A stretch of 64,000 nt of DNA from Carnobacterium divergens DSM 20623 (GCF_000744255.1 NZ_JQLO01000001.1:2046001-2110000), one strand, 5' to 3'; positions 22,034 through 30,668 are shown, counted from the first letter of the stretch. Notes: a model not told the origin generated them from the sequence alone. Program-made: numbers and translations.

Positions 22034-22075
22034 AAAACATCAAAAGAACAATAAACACTCTTCTTTTGATGTTTT
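22034..22075 (-). terminator. rsmC terminator
   Basis: AAAACATCAAAAGAA pairs with TTCTTTTGATGTTTT, followed by a T-run on the minus strand, just after the methyltransferase stop. Confidence 0.85.
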
Positions 22076-22078
22076 AAT

Positions 22079-22687
22079 TTAGTTTTCTTTAATGCTTTGA
22101 ATAATCCAGTAACCTTTATCCTTAGCGATAACTTCAGCATTTCCAAAGGTTTCTTCCATTTTTTTCATTCCACTTGGTGCCCCTTGTTTTTTCTGAATTA
22201 CAATAACTAACTTCCCACCTTTTTTCAAGTGTGTATATGCGTCAGTTAAGATCGTGTGTACGACTGTTTTTCCTGCACGAATCGGCGGATTGCTTACAAT
22301 TAGCGCAAATTCTTTGCCTTCAACTTGATCATACACATCTGATGAATGAATCAAAACATTGGAAATACGATTATTCGAAGCATTTTGTTTTGCTAATCCT
22401 AACGCTCGTTCATTTACATCAACCATTTCAACTTGACGATTTGGATCTGCTTTGGCTAAAGATAAGCCCATTGGACCATATCCACACCCTACGTCTAACA
22501 CGTCACCACTGACTACATCGTTTAAATCAATTGTTTCTATTAGTAAACGCGATCCGAAATCCACTGTTTTTTTTGAAAACACACCTAAATCTGTAACAAA
22601 TTTAAAATCAAAGCCTTTTAACTGATACGTCCAAACACTCTCTTTCGATTCAGTTTTAGGTTTGTTTGTATAATAATGATCTGCCAT
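22079..22687 (-). CDS. rsmC: RsmC-type 16S rRNA guanine-N2 methyltransferase (YbxB-like)
   Basis: A class I SAM-dependent methyltransferase (202 aa) of the single-domain RsmC/YbxB kind, which would methylate a guanine of 16S rRNA (G1207 in E. coli numbering). The SAM motif VLDVGCGYGPMGLSLAK and the catalytic NPPIRAGK motif are clear. The start is MADHYYTNKP at 22687, after GAAAGGAA; an ATG 30 bases upstream precedes that site. In Bacillus the orthologue lies between rplL and rpoB, and this copy keeps that relative position despite inserts on both sides. Confidence 0.85.
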   Translation of the reverse strand: MADHYYTNKPKTESKESVWTYQLKGFDFKFVTDLGVFSKKTVDFGSRLLIETIDLNDVVSGDVLDVGCGYGPMGLSLAKADPNRQVEMVDVNERALGLAKQNASNNRISNVLIHSSDVYDQVEGKEFALIVSNPPIRAGKTVVHTILTDAYTHLKKGGKLVIVIQKKQGAPSGMKKMEETFGNAEVIAKDKGYWIIQSIKEN

Positions 22688-22902
22688 TGTAAATTCCTTT
22701 CTGAACCAATTGTTCATTAATCTCTTCTATATTCTACACTTTTTTTGCTAAACTTCCTACTTTTCAACTAAATACTTACTAAAAAAATAGAATCCCTCTA
22801 TTTTACAGACTTTTCTCTTTAAAAATAGTTCGGCAAACGCAGACACATCAGTTTTTTACATTTTCTTACTCAATTTTGGGAAATTTAAAAAAATCAAAAC
22901 GG

Positions 22903-22938
22903 TTGTATTTTTAATTATTTCTTCGTATACTGACGTCA
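22903..22938 (+). promoter_or_regulatory. Promoter and palindrome ahead of the secreted repeat protein
   Basis: -35 TTGTAT (22903-22908), 17-base spacer, -10 TATACT (22926-22931), immediately followed by the perfect palindrome TGACGTCA (22931-22938) at the expected transcription start. The palindrome could be an operator. The rest of the 22688-22999 gap is AT-rich, with nothing else recognised. Confidence 0.6.
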
Positions 22939-22999
22939 GCTACTATTCATTAACTAGTAATCAAAAAATAGTAGAAAAAAACTTAGGAGGTTCTACATT

Positions 23000-24208
23000 A
23001 TGAACAAATTAACAAAATCAACATTAATTGCAGGTCTAGTTTTATCAGTTGGCGCGATGTCAACGTTAGCCGTTAGCCCAAAAGCTCACGCAGAAACAGT
23101 TCTCGAGTCAAATCAATACAAATCGGTGACATTATTTAGCAAAGCTGAAATCAAAACATTAACAGGTCTTGATGTAACTGTTAAAAATGCACCTGCTATC
23201 CAAAAAGCTTTATCTGAAGTAGCCGTTTGGGAAGAAGCTGGTTACGAAACTTCTGAAGCTACTTTAATTGCGAACCGTGTTAAATTAAGCTATAACCAAT
23301 CTTTAAACCTTTTAAAGAAAATGGCAAACACTTCTAATTTACAATTTAAAGTGACTCTTGTAAAAAATAATTACTATCCAAAAGCTGAAATCGGCGTTCA
23401 AAATCACGTATCTGCTCCAGAAGCTGAAAAACCTGAAGTAAGTAACCCAGGTACAGAAACTCCTGAAGTTGAAGTTCCAGAAACATCAACTCCATTAGGT
23501 ACTGTAATTGAATCTAATGCGTACAAATCAATCACTTTATTCACGAAAGCTGAAATTAAAGAATTAACTGGACTTGAACTAACAACTAAAAATGCTGCTG
23601 CTATCCAAAAAGCGTTGACAGATGCTAAAGTTTGGGAAAAAGCTGGTTATGAAGCTTCTGAAGCTACTTTAATTGCGAACCGTGTTAAATTAAACGCTAG
23701 CCAATCACTTGCTCTTTTACAAAAGGTTGCAAATGTTGCGAACTTAGACTTTAAAGTAATTGTTATCAAAAATAATTTCCCTAAAGCTGAATTAGGCGTG
23801 CAATCTCATGGATCTGCTCCAGAAGTTGAAGCTCCAGAAACTGAAAAACCTGGTGATTCATCAAACGCTGGTGAAGAAGAAAGTGCTGAACAAACTTCAG
23901 ATATCCGTCAATTACAAATCGAACTTGATTATAAAAAAGGCGATATCCAATTACAATATCAAGTAAATTCTAACGGAACTATTAAAGCTCAATACAAAAA
24001 TGGCTTAACAAAAAAAAATTTCCAAGGCGCTAAAGCTGAAGAAAAAGTAAAAGCTGTTTTAACTGGTATCGATTTGAATTCTGCTAGTCAATCAGACATT
24101 GAAAAACACGTTGTTAAAAAATTAAATGCGGGTTCTGACTACAAACAATTCCAATTACAAGCACAATTTACAGATAATACTAAAGTTAAAATCAAAATTA
24201 AAAAGTAA
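23000..24208 (+). CDS. Secreted protein with two repeats and a YusW-like C-terminal domain
   Basis: A 402-residue exported protein with a signal peptide ending AHA|ET near residue 31. Residues 33-140 and 168-275 are two copies of a module of about 108 residues (SNxYKSxTLF, KAEIKxLTGL, SEATLIANRVKL, KAE(I/L)GVQ). They are joined by Pro/Glu-rich linkers (PEVEVPETSTP, PEVEAPETEKP). Residues 301-402 form a charged domain (IRQLQIELDYKKGDIQLQYQ) resembling YusW-like domains. No LPXTG anchor or catalytic motif was seen. I do not recognise the repeat family. Codon use looks like that of highly expressed genes, and GGAGG precedes the ATG. Confidence 0.75.
   Translation: MNKLTKSTLIAGLVLSVGAMSTLAVSPKAHAETVLESNQYKSVTLFSKAEIKTLTGLDVTVKNAPAIQKALSEVAVWEEAGYETSEATLIANRVKLSYNQSLNLLKKMANTSNLQFKVTLVKNNYYPKAEIGVQNHVSAPEAEKPEVSNPGTETPEVEVPETSTPLGTVIESNAYKSITLFTKAEIKELTGLELTTKNAAAIQKALTDAKVWEKAGYEASEATLIANRVKLNASQSLALLQKVANVANLDFKVIVIKNNFPKAELGVQSHGSAPEVEAPETEKPGDSSNAGEEESAEQTSDIRQLQIELDYKKGDIQLQYQVNSNGTIKAQYKNGLTKKNFQGAKAEEKVKAVLTGIDLNSASQSDIEKHVVKKLNAGSDYKQFQLQAQFTDNTKVKIKIKK
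23096..23824 (+). repeat. Tandem duplication inside the secreted protein gene
   Basis: Two modules of about 324 bases each (23096-23419 and 23501-23824). Within them a 39-base stretch (23250-23288 and 23655-23693) is identical although the flanks have diverged. This suggests recent gene conversion or strong constraint on the SEATLIANRVKL segment. Confidence 0.8.
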
Positions 24209-24313
24209 CCCCTCTTCTTTTTAATTAATCGATAAATTTAGATTGCTAATTCTTATTTAAACCTCAAAAAATAAAACTATACTAAAAGATACCCTAATAT
24301 CTCAGTTAATCAG

Positions 24314-24346
24314 AAAAACGCTGTATCCAATGGATACAGCGTTTTT
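24314..24346. terminator. Bidirectional terminator
   Basis: AAAAACGCTGTATCC pairs with GGATACAGCGTTTTT across a three-base loop, U-rich on both strands. It serves the secreted protein gene (plus) and the cstR operon (minus). Confidence 0.9.
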
Positions 24347-24349
24347 TCT

Positions 24350-24610
24350 TTATTTTACTTTTACAATTAAATCAATCGCTTCTTTAACACGTTGTTCATA
24401 AACTTCTTTACTATTGTCGCTTTCTTCAATGCAATGAACGAGGTTTTCAGCTACCATGATTCCCATTACTTTATCAATACTTGAACGGACTGCCGAAAGT
24501 TGCGTGATGACATCTTGGCATTCTCGTTCTTCTTCTATCATTTTCAAAACGCCTCTAATTTGACCTTCTGAACGTTTTAGACGATTTAATATTTTTTTAT
24601 CACATTCCAC
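24350..24610 (-). CDS. cstR: CstR-type persulfide-sensing repressor (CsoR family)
   Basis: A small helical CsoR-family repressor (86 aa). Counted from the GTG start it has Cys at 31 (ERECQDV) and 60 (ENLVHC). These are the two positions that form the di- to tetrasulfide link in Staphylococcus aureus CstR, and the copper-sensing CsoR pattern is lacking. The segment DKKILNRLKRSEGQIRGV is the family N-terminus. The GTG start follows AAGGAGA and overlaps the upstream rhodanese gene; an ATG 33 bases further up lies inside that gene. Last gene of the operon it probably controls, with a matching operator at 26942-26959. Confidence 0.88.
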   Translation of the reverse strand: MECDKKILNRLKRSEGQIRGVLKMIEEERECQDVITQLSAVRSSIDKVMGIMVAENLVHCIEESDNSKEVYEQRVKEAIDLIVKVK

Positions 24611-24905
24611 TAAGAGTCTCTCCTTTCCAAGCAGACATTCCACCCATGACGTTTGTAACGCTGTATCCTTTTTCTGCTAAGAAAGCACTTGCTGATGCTG
24701 AACGCATACCGGAATGACAAATAATATAATACTCTTTTTCTTTATTCAATTGATTTAATTGTTCTGGAATTGAATTCAACGGCATTAGAACCGCTTCTTT
24801 AATATGACCGCTACTAAATTCAGTAGGTTCACGAACATCTAAAATTGAAATTCCACCTTGTTTTACTAAGTGCTCAAATTCTGGCATTGTAATTGATTGA
24901 TACAT
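24600..24905 (-). CDS. Single-domain rhodanese
   Basis: A 101-residue sulfurtransferase that carries a persulfide on its active cysteine. LDVREPTEFSSGHI and the active loop CHSGMRS (Cys63) are complete, with the C-terminal GGMSAWKG. It overlaps cdr by one base at its start and cstR at its end, so the three are translationally linked. It is probably a persulfide shuttle between donors and the CoA-disulfide reductase; the precise partner is inferred. Confidence 0.88.
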   Translation of the reverse strand: MYQSITMPEFEHLVKQGGISILDVREPTEFSSGHIKEAVLMPLNSIPEQLNQLNKEKEYYIICHSGMRSASASAFLAEKGYSVTNVMGGMSAWKGETLSGM

Positions 24906-26554
24906 TATTTTACGATCTCCTCTGGTTTTATAGTTGAATACAAGTTAAATGCGCCGTCTAAATTTTTCGCTTGATAACCTGATTGTTTTAAAATACGTTC
25001 TGCAAGATAACTACGTAATCCACTTTGACAACTTACAATAATCTCTTTGTCTTTTGGCAATTCATGAAGACGGCATCTCAAATCATCTAACGGAATGTGA
25101 TACGCACCTTTTAAACTACCTTGAGCTACCTCATTGGTTGTTCGAACATCTAATAAAAAGGCTCCTTCTGCTTGTTTTTCTGTTAATTCATACCACTGAA
25201 TCGACTCAGAAATACCTTCCATAATGTTTAATGCAGCATAACCCGCCATATTCACTGGATCTTTTGCAGAGCCAAATGGAGGTGCATAGCTAAATTCCAA
25301 TTCTGGTAAATCCTCAACGGTCAAACGACCTTTAATCGCCGTTGCAATAATGTCAATGCGTTTGTCCACGCCATCTTTCCCAATTGCCTGAGCGCCATAT
25401 AGCTCACCTGTTGTAGGGTTAAATAGCAGCTTCAATAAAATCCCTTCTGCATGAGGAAAATATCCAGCATGGCTTTTCCCTTGAACGTGGACACTCTTAT
25501 ACTCTAAACCAAGGGCTCTTAATTGACGTTCAGTTAAACCAGTCGAAGCAACTGCTTGGCTAAAGACGCGGACAATTGCTGTTCCTAAGCTTCCTAAATT
25601 TTTGCGGGGTATACCTGATAAAACATCTGCAACTTGTCTACCTTGTCGGTTAGCAGGAGATGCTAGTGAGATCAGGGCATCCTCTTGGCTCGTAAACTGC
25701 TTCACCAAAATAGCATCGCCTACAGCATAAATATCCTTTTGACTTGTTTGATAGTGTTCATCTACTAAAATTCCTCCACGCATTCCTGTTTCAATACCAG
25801 CTTGTAGAGCCAATGTATTTTCAGGTTGCACACCGACTGATAAAATAATTAAATCTGTTGCAATCTCTTCTCCATTTTCTAAAAGGACACGTCCCCCGTT
25901 ATTCGTAAAGGCTGTCGCTGACGTTCCTGTCAAAACAGTTACTTGATTGGCTTTTAATTCTTTTGTAACAAAAGCAGCCATTTCTTCATCAATAGGAGGC
26001 AGTACATGAGGTGCTTTTTCGACAATTGTTACGTCTATCCCTCGTTTTGCTAAGCTTTCGGCCATTTCCAAACCGATAAAACCAGCACCGATAACCATTG
26101 CTTTTTTCGGATTTTGACTAATGGTAAATTTCATAATTTGGTCAACATCCGGTACATTTCTAAGGGTAAAGACATTGCTTGCTTGATCCAATCCTTCGAT
26201 AGGCGGAATAAACGGTTTGGCTCCTGGCGATAGAATCAACTTATCGTAAGACAAAGAATACTCTCCTTCATCATTTCGAACCTGTACAACTTTATTTTCA
26301 GCATCAATTGAAATGGCTTCACTAAATGGTCGAACATCTAGTTGAAAACGTGCCTTTAATTGTTCTGGTGTTTGTACTAGCAATTCTTGGCGTTGCTGAA
26401 TTTCTCCTGAAACATAATAAGGCAAGCCACAATTTGCAAAAGACACATACGGTCCTTTTTCTAACACAACAATCTCTGCATCTTCGTTTAATCTTCTTAA
26501 GCGAGTAGCCGCCGACATTCCGCCAGCTACTCCACCAATAATAACAAATCTCAT
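24905..26554 (-). CDS. cdr: CoA-disulfide/CoA-persulfide reductase with C-terminal rhodanese domain
   Basis: A 549-residue flavoprotein. The N-terminal FAD motif is IIGGVAGGMSAATRLRR; the active Cys42 lies in SFANCGLPYY, the signature of CoA-disulfide reductases. An NADH-binding Rossmann motif (VIGAGFIGLEMAE) and a dimerisation domain follow. Residues from about 460 form a rhodanese domain with active Cys509 (CQSGLRS). Fused enzymes of this type reduce CoA-persulfide and polysulfides, releasing sulfide. It overlaps both neighbouring rhodanese genes by one base, so it is the core of the CstR operon. Confidence 0.9.
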   Translation of the reverse strand: MRFVIIGGVAGGMSAATRLRRLNEDAEIVVLEKGPYVSFANCGLPYYVSGEIQQRQELLVQTPEQLKARFQLDVRPFSEAISIDAENKVVQVRNDEGEYSLSYDKLILSPGAKPFIPPIEGLDQASNVFTLRNVPDVDQIMKFTISQNPKKAMVIGAGFIGLEMAESLAKRGIDVTIVEKAPHVLPPIDEEMAAFVTKELKANQVTVLTGTSATAFTNNGGRVLLENGEEIATDLIILSVGVQPENTLALQAGIETGMRGGILVDEHYQTSQKDIYAVGDAILVKQFTSQEDALISLASPANRQGRQVADVLSGIPRKNLGSLGTAIVRVFSQAVASTGLTERQLRALGLEYKSVHVQGKSHAGYFPHAEGILLKLLFNPTTGELYGAQAIGKDGVDKRIDIIATAIKGRLTVEDLPELEFSYAPPFGSAKDPVNMAGYAALNIMEGISESIQWYELTEKQAEGAFLLDVRTTNEVAQGSLKGAYHIPLDDLRCRLHELPKDKEIIVSCQSGLRSYLAERILKQSGYQAKNLDGAFNLYSTIKPEEIVK

Positions 26555-26871
26555 TATAATTTTCCTCCTCTAACTTTTCCAGCCCAACTCATCATTCCGC
26601 CCTTAACGTTGACTGCATCCATACCTTTAGCTCGTAATGTCTTCACCGCTTGTTTGCTTCGCATACCAGACTGACAAATAATGTAAACAGGTTCTTTTAT
26701 TTGATAGCTGTTTATCTTTTTCAAAGGAATATTTTTAGCTGTAGGAATATGTCCACCACTAAACTCCTGTGGCTCACGAACATCAATAATCATCGGTTTC
26801 TTAGGTAACATTTCTTCTAATTCTTTTGTTGTGATACTTGGTAATTTTTTAAAGAAAAACATTCTATACAC
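26554..26871 (-). CDS. Single-domain rhodanese
   Basis: A 105-residue sulfurtransferase, first gene of the CstR operon. MIIDVREPQEFSGGHIPTA and the active loop CQSGMRS (Cys66) are intact. The short N-terminal MYRMFFFKK is hydrophobic but too short for a membrane anchor. Its stop overlaps the cdr start. The second operator-like site lies in its 5' leader. Confidence 0.87.
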   Translation of the reverse strand: MYRMFFFKKLPSITTKELEEMLPKKPMIIDVREPQEFSGGHIPTAKNIPLKKINSYQIKEPVYIICQSGMRSKQAVKTLRAKGMDAVNVKGGMMSWAGKVRGGKL

Positions 26872-26914
26872 AATCCTTTCATACTCTATACTTCATTTAG
26901 AAGGAAATCCAAAA

Positions 26915-26967
26915 ATACCTCCTACCGTATCCAAAACAAATTATACCCCTTGCGGTATAATTTGTAA
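26915..26967 (-). promoter_or_regulatory. CstR operon promoter with embedded CsoR/CstR-type operator
   Basis: On the minus strand, -35 TTACAA (26962-26967), 16-base spacer, -10 TATAAT (26940-26945). The spacer and -10 are covered by TATACCGCAAGGGGTATA (26942-26959), the ATACC-GGTAT type of operator bound by CsoR/CstR repressors. A second ATAC...GTAT element occupies 26915-26930, near the start of the transcript. Repressor binding here would block RNA polymerase directly. Confidence 0.85.
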
Positions 26968-26970
26968 ATA

Positions 26971-27015
26971 AAAAAGATTACTATGAAAGAAATTTCTTCC
27001 ACAGTAATCTTTTTT
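26971..27015. terminator. Terminator after the helicase gene
   Basis: AAAAAGATTACT pairs with AGTAATCTTTTT, enclosing a GAAAGAAATTTCTTC mini-hairpin. U-rich on both strands. It touches the stop codon of the helicase gene and separates it from the CstR promoter. Confidence 0.8.
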
Positions 27016-29357
27016 TATTTCCAAAATCTCATTAACTGGCTCTTTAGTTCTCTATCATTGTTTACACTCTCGATTTGTTGCCAATGTTCTGGGAATAACT
27101 CTCTGTATCTTCTAGCATTAAAACGTTGATCTAATAATAGAACAACGCCAATATCTGTTTCGCTTCGAATCACGCGCCCTGCCGCTTGAAGAACTTTGTT
27201 CATTCCAGGAATTTGATACGCAAATTGATACCCCTCATGGTTTTCTGTTTGGTAATATTTTTGAACTAAATCAGCTTCTGCATTCAATTGTGCTAATCCC
27301 ACGCCAACTATAGCCACACCAATAAGACGTTCCCCTTTTAAATCGATTCCTTCTGAAAAAATGCCTCCTAGTACACAAAAACCAACTAAATTCGATTCTG
27401 GCCTATTCTTAAACTTCTGTAAAAACAATTCACGTTGCTGTTCATCCATAACCCTTCCTTGAACCACCGTTTCTACTGTCGGATTCTTTTCGACAAACTC
27501 TTGATAAATCGATTCCAAATATTGATAAGAAGGAAAAAAGAATAAATAATTGCCTTTTTTTTGAGTAACCATTGTAGTCAAAGCGTTGGCAATCGGTTGG
27601 TGGCTGGCTTGACGCACTTGGTAACGAGTATCAATGTAATTTGCAATTACTAACAATTGATGTTCTTGCTTAAATGGTGAAGGCAATTGATACATTAAAG
27701 GCTTTTCTTTCCCTCCTAGTAATTGCGCGAAATAGTTGATTGGAGACAGTGTGGCGGAAAATAAAACTGATGCTTTTCCACGTTTCAATGTTTGATTAAT
27801 TAAAAAAGAGGGATTTAAACAGAATTGCTTAATAGTGACATCCTTCCCTACTAAATGAACATAGGTTACGTATCGTTCATCATAAAATTCTGAAATTTTC
27901 AAGTAGGTTAGTGCTTCAAAATAAAGCTCTAACATTTTCGAATGACTACTCGCTTGTTGATTCACCAGCAACCATTCTTTTGTGTTCTCAGTAAATTTAA
28001 CTACATGTTTTAAAAATAAATCCGCTGGTTCACTTTGAGTCATAAACTCAACTTCGCCACAGTTGGTTCTGAAACTTTTAAAATCTTTTATTAAACGGTT
28101 CATCACACGTCGTTGCTTTTGATCTTCTTTCATCAACTCCCTGTATATCGTTATTATTTTTTGTTCCGATAAGCTTGCAGAGAACATCTCTCTTGAACGA
28201 TCAACTAAGTTATGGACTTCGTCAATCAAAAATACATACTCATTCTTTTCATCATTAAAAAACCGCTTCAAATAAACAATTGGATCAAACAAATAATTGT
28301 AATCACAAATAATTATGTCACACCATAAGCTAATATCTAAAGATAATTCAAACGGACATAACGTGTATTTTCTAGCATAATTTTCCACAATCTCTCTTGT
28401 AAAATGATTTTCTTGCTGTAGCATTTCAAATAACGCTTCATTCAAACGATCATAATAGCCTCTTGCAAATATACAGTGCTCCGGATCACATTTACGTTCA
28501 TCTAAAAAACAAATTTTATCTTTAGCCGTTAACGTAACGCTCTTTAGTTTTGCTCCATTTCGTTCCATTTGTTCGACTGCATCTTCTGCTACTTGACGTG
28601 TAATGGTTTTAGCTGTTAAATAGAATAATTTTTCAGCTTTCTCTTCTCCAATCGATTTCACCGCTGGAAATAAAGTAGACATTGTTTTACCAATTCCAGT
28701 TGGCGCTTCACAGTATAAATTTTGTTCAGTTAAAATTGTTTTATACACCGCAACAGCAAGTTCTCTTTGTCCTGAGCGGTAATCACCATAAGGAAAGTCA
28801 AGTTGTTTAAGTGTTTGATTGCGCAAAATACGCCAATTGTCATTAAAAATGACCCATTTTTCATATTGTTCCACTAAATGATTAAAAAAAGAAGTCAATT
28901 CAGTGATGGATACTTTTTTTCTAGTTCGAGTTATTTTTTCATTTAATGTTTCATAGTATGTTAACTGCAATTCAATCTCTGCTAATTCTTTTTCCACAGC
29001 TAGCATATAGCCGTAACACATAAGTTGTCCCCAAAACCGTTCAAGCGTATTATCAGGTAATAAATCAAAGTCTATTTCAGAGGTTTTAATTTCATCGACC
29101 CAATATTTCCCACTTTTTTCTTCGACAACGCCATCCGCTCGTCCTTCGATGGAGTAATTCCGCTGATTTATTAACAGCTCTTTTTTTAAGAACACTTCTT
29201 TTTGATAGTTATCCCCAGCTTCTTTTTGGATTTTCTGATGAAGCTTTGTTCCCTCGATTGCAGTATGCGCAGAACCTGTATAACGTTCATCAATACTACC
29301 TTTTTTCAATACAAACTCTACTAATTTCCTAACAGATAACCGATTGTTTTGATTCAT
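27015..29357 (-). CDS. DinG/XPD-type Fe-S helicase fused to a RecB/Cas4-like nuclease domain
   Basis: A 780-residue superfamily 2 helicase. Numbered from the ATG at 29357, the N-terminal third carries a PD-(D/E)xK nuclease pattern: D75 in EGRADG, E89/K91 in WVDEIKTS, and the RecB-family QxxxY motif starting at Q111. The helicase part has Walker A PTGIGKT (218-224) and a DEVH box (379-382). Four cysteines (283, 290, 295, 334) are spaced like the XPD 4Fe-4S cluster. It would unwind and cut DNA, probably in repair. A cluster of DnaA boxes lies directly upstream. An in-frame GTG six bases upstream is an alternative start. Confidence 0.85.
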   Translation of the reverse strand: MNQNNRLSVRKLVEFVLKKGSIDERYTGSAHTAIEGTKLHQKIQKEAGDNYQKEVFLKKELLINQRNYSIEGRADGVVEEKSGKYWVDEIKTSEIDFDLLPDNTLERFWGQLMCYGYMLAVEKELAEIELQLTYYETLNEKITRTRKKVSITELTSFFNHLVEQYEKWVIFNDNWRILRNQTLKQLDFPYGDYRSGQRELAVAVYKTILTEQNLYCEAPTGIGKTMSTLFPAVKSIGEEKAEKLFYLTAKTITRQVAEDAVEQMERNGAKLKSVTLTAKDKICFLDERKCDPEHCIFARGYYDRLNEALFEMLQQENHFTREIVENYARKYTLCPFELSLDISLWCDIIICDYNYLFDPIVYLKRFFNDEKNEYVFLIDEVHNLVDRSREMFSASLSEQKIITIYRELMKEDQKQRRVMNRLIKDFKSFRTNCGEVEFMTQSEPADLFLKHVVKFTENTKEWLLVNQQASSHSKMLELYFEALTYLKISEFYDERYVTYVHLVGKDVTIKQFCLNPSFLINQTLKRGKASVLFSATLSPINYFAQLLGGKEKPLMYQLPSPFKQEHQLLVIANYIDTRYQVRQASHQPIANALTTMVTQKKGNYLFFFPSYQYLESIYQEFVEKNPTVETVVQGRVMDEQQRELFLQKFKNRPESNLVGFCVLGGIFSEGIDLKGERLIGVAIVGVGLAQLNAEADLVQKYYQTENHEGYQFAYQIPGMNKVLQAAGRVIRSETDIGVVLLLDQRFNARRYRELFPEHWQQIESVNNDRELKSQLMRFWK

Positions 29358-29421
29358 ACGCACCCTACTCTCTTTATGTAACTCTCCACATTATAGAACA
29401 TACATTCGAAAAAAGACAGAC

Positions 29422-29534
29422 TTATCCACAAAAAATGACTTGTTTTTCTTTACTGTGGATGAATAGCAAGTTAGAATCCGGAAAAAAGTTTTCCACAACT
29501 GAATAACTTTTTGATTGTATCTTATTTATCCACA
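29422..29534. other. Cluster of DnaA-box-like sequences
   Basis: Within 113 bases there are two perfect TTATCCACA boxes (29422-29430 and 29526-29534) and two boxes with one mismatch: TTTTCCACA (29489-29497) and, on the other strand, TCATCCACA (29454-29462). The cluster fills the gap between the helicase gene and rplL. It could bind DnaA for gene control or for titration. The AT-rich flanks do not by themselves prove an origin. Confidence 0.65.
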
Positions 29535-29540
29535 AAAAAA

Positions 29541-29562
29541 GACACACAGTAAACTGCGTGTC
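29541..29562 (-). terminator. rplJL terminator
   Basis: GACACGCAG pairs with CTGTGTGTC across a four-base loop, then seven T on the minus strand. It abuts the last DnaA box. Confidence 0.88.
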
Positions 29563-29583
29563 TTCTTCTATCATTAAAAATGA

Positions 29584-29949
29584 TTATTTAACTTCTACAG
29601 AAGCTCCAACTTCTTCAAGTTGTGCTTTCATAGCTTCAGCGTCATCTTTAGATACGCCTTCTTTAAGTGCTGTAGGAGCTCCGTCAACTAATGCTTTAGC
29701 TTCTTTAAGACCTAAGCCAGTAGCTTCGCGAACTACTTTGATTACTTTAATTTTTTGATCTCCAGCAGAAGTTAATTCTACTGTAAATTCAGTTTGTTCT
29801 GCTGCTGCAGGACCTGCAACACCAGCAGCTGCTACAGGAGCAGCTGCAGTAACGCCAAATTCTTCTTCGATTGCTTTTACTAAGTCGTTTAATTCTAATA
29901 CTGTTGCTTCTTTCACATCAGCAATGATTTGTTCAATGTTTAATGCCAT
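29584..29949 (-). CDS. rplL: 50S ribosomal protein L7/L12
   Basis: The acidic stalk protein L7/L12 (121 aa) recruits translational GTPases. An N-terminal dimerisation helix, an Ala/Gly-rich hinge ([18 protein letters not shown]) and the C-terminal factor-binding domain ([20 protein letters not shown]) are all visible. It follows rplJ by 71 bases and is followed by a strong terminator. Confidence 0.98.
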   Translation of the reverse strand: MALNIEQIIADVKEATVLELNDLVKAIEEEFGVTAAAPVAAAGVAGPAAAEQTEFTVELTSAGDQKIKVIKVVREATGLGLKEAKALVDGAPTALKEGVSKDDAEAMKAQLEEVGASVEVK

Positions 29950-30020
29950 TGTTAATTTCCTCCATTATTGGGTATATTTTTAGATTGCTTGTTTTGTTTC
30001 AAAAAAATTGTAACTCGTAA

Positions 30021-30521
30021 TTAAGCCACTTCTTCTTTTGAATCTGCCACTGCTTTGAAAGCAAGTGCAGTATTTCTGACTGGTGCTTGTAGTACTGAAA
30101 GTAACATAGATAACAAACCTTCGCGATTTGGAAGTTTTGCAAGAGCTTCGATTTCTTCTTTTGAAGAAACTTTACCTTCAATAACGCCAGCTTTAATCTC
30201 TAATGCTTCAGCTTTTTCAGCAAATTCATTGATGATTTTTGCAGGTGCAATAACATCTTCATTACTGAATGCGATAGCAGTAGGACCTTTAAAGATATCT
30301 CCTAAACCAGATAAACCAGCTGCTTCAGCTGAACGGCTAAGAATAGAGTTTTTAATAACTTTCATCTCAACACCAGCATCACGTAATTGTTTACGTAATT
30401 CTGTAACTTCTTCAACAGTTAATCCGCGATAGTCAACAATGACGATTGAAGCTGCTGCTTCAAATTTCTTTGTTACGTCTTCAACGATTACTTGTTTTGT
30501 AGCGATTGCTGCTTGACTCAT
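30021..30521 (-). CDS. rplJ: 50S ribosomal protein L10
   Basis: L10 (166 aa) anchors L7/L12 dimers to the ribosome. The N-terminus ([21 protein letters not shown]) binds 23S rRNA and the C-terminal helix carries the L12 sites. The ATG follows GGAGGTG. The preceding 318-base gap holds its promoter and the L10 leader that mediates autoregulation. Confidence 0.97.
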   Translation of the reverse strand: MSQAAIATKQVIVEDVTKKFEAAASIVIVDYRGLTVEEVTELRKQLRDAGVEMKVIKNSILSRSAEAAGLSGLGDIFKGPTAIAFSNEDVIAPAKIINEFAEKAEALEIKAGVIEGKVSSKEEIEALAKLPNREGLLSMLLSVLQAPVRNTALAFKAVADSKEEVA

Positions 30522-30668
30522 GTGTAAGTTTCACCTCCTGATAGATTGTCTGGGGATTTAAAAATAAGAACTATAAAAATCGTCTTAAGACCACTTCTAT
30601 AAGACTCATTTTTTCACTTCTTTACCTACTCTGGCTTGCAAAACAAGTCATTATAGTCAAGAAAAGCA

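Noticed and set aside
23250-23693. 39-base direct repeats, considered as CRISPR or mobile-element repeats
   Set aside because: Only two copies, both in frame within duplicated protein modules and about 405 bases apart.
28380-28395. Extra DnaA-box-like TTTTCCACA inside the helicase gene
   Set aside because: Single imperfect box within coding sequence, about 1 kb from the cluster; expected by chance.
30055-30432. 125-codon frame opposite rplJ
   Set aside because: Shadow of a conserved ribosomal gene; no start signal.
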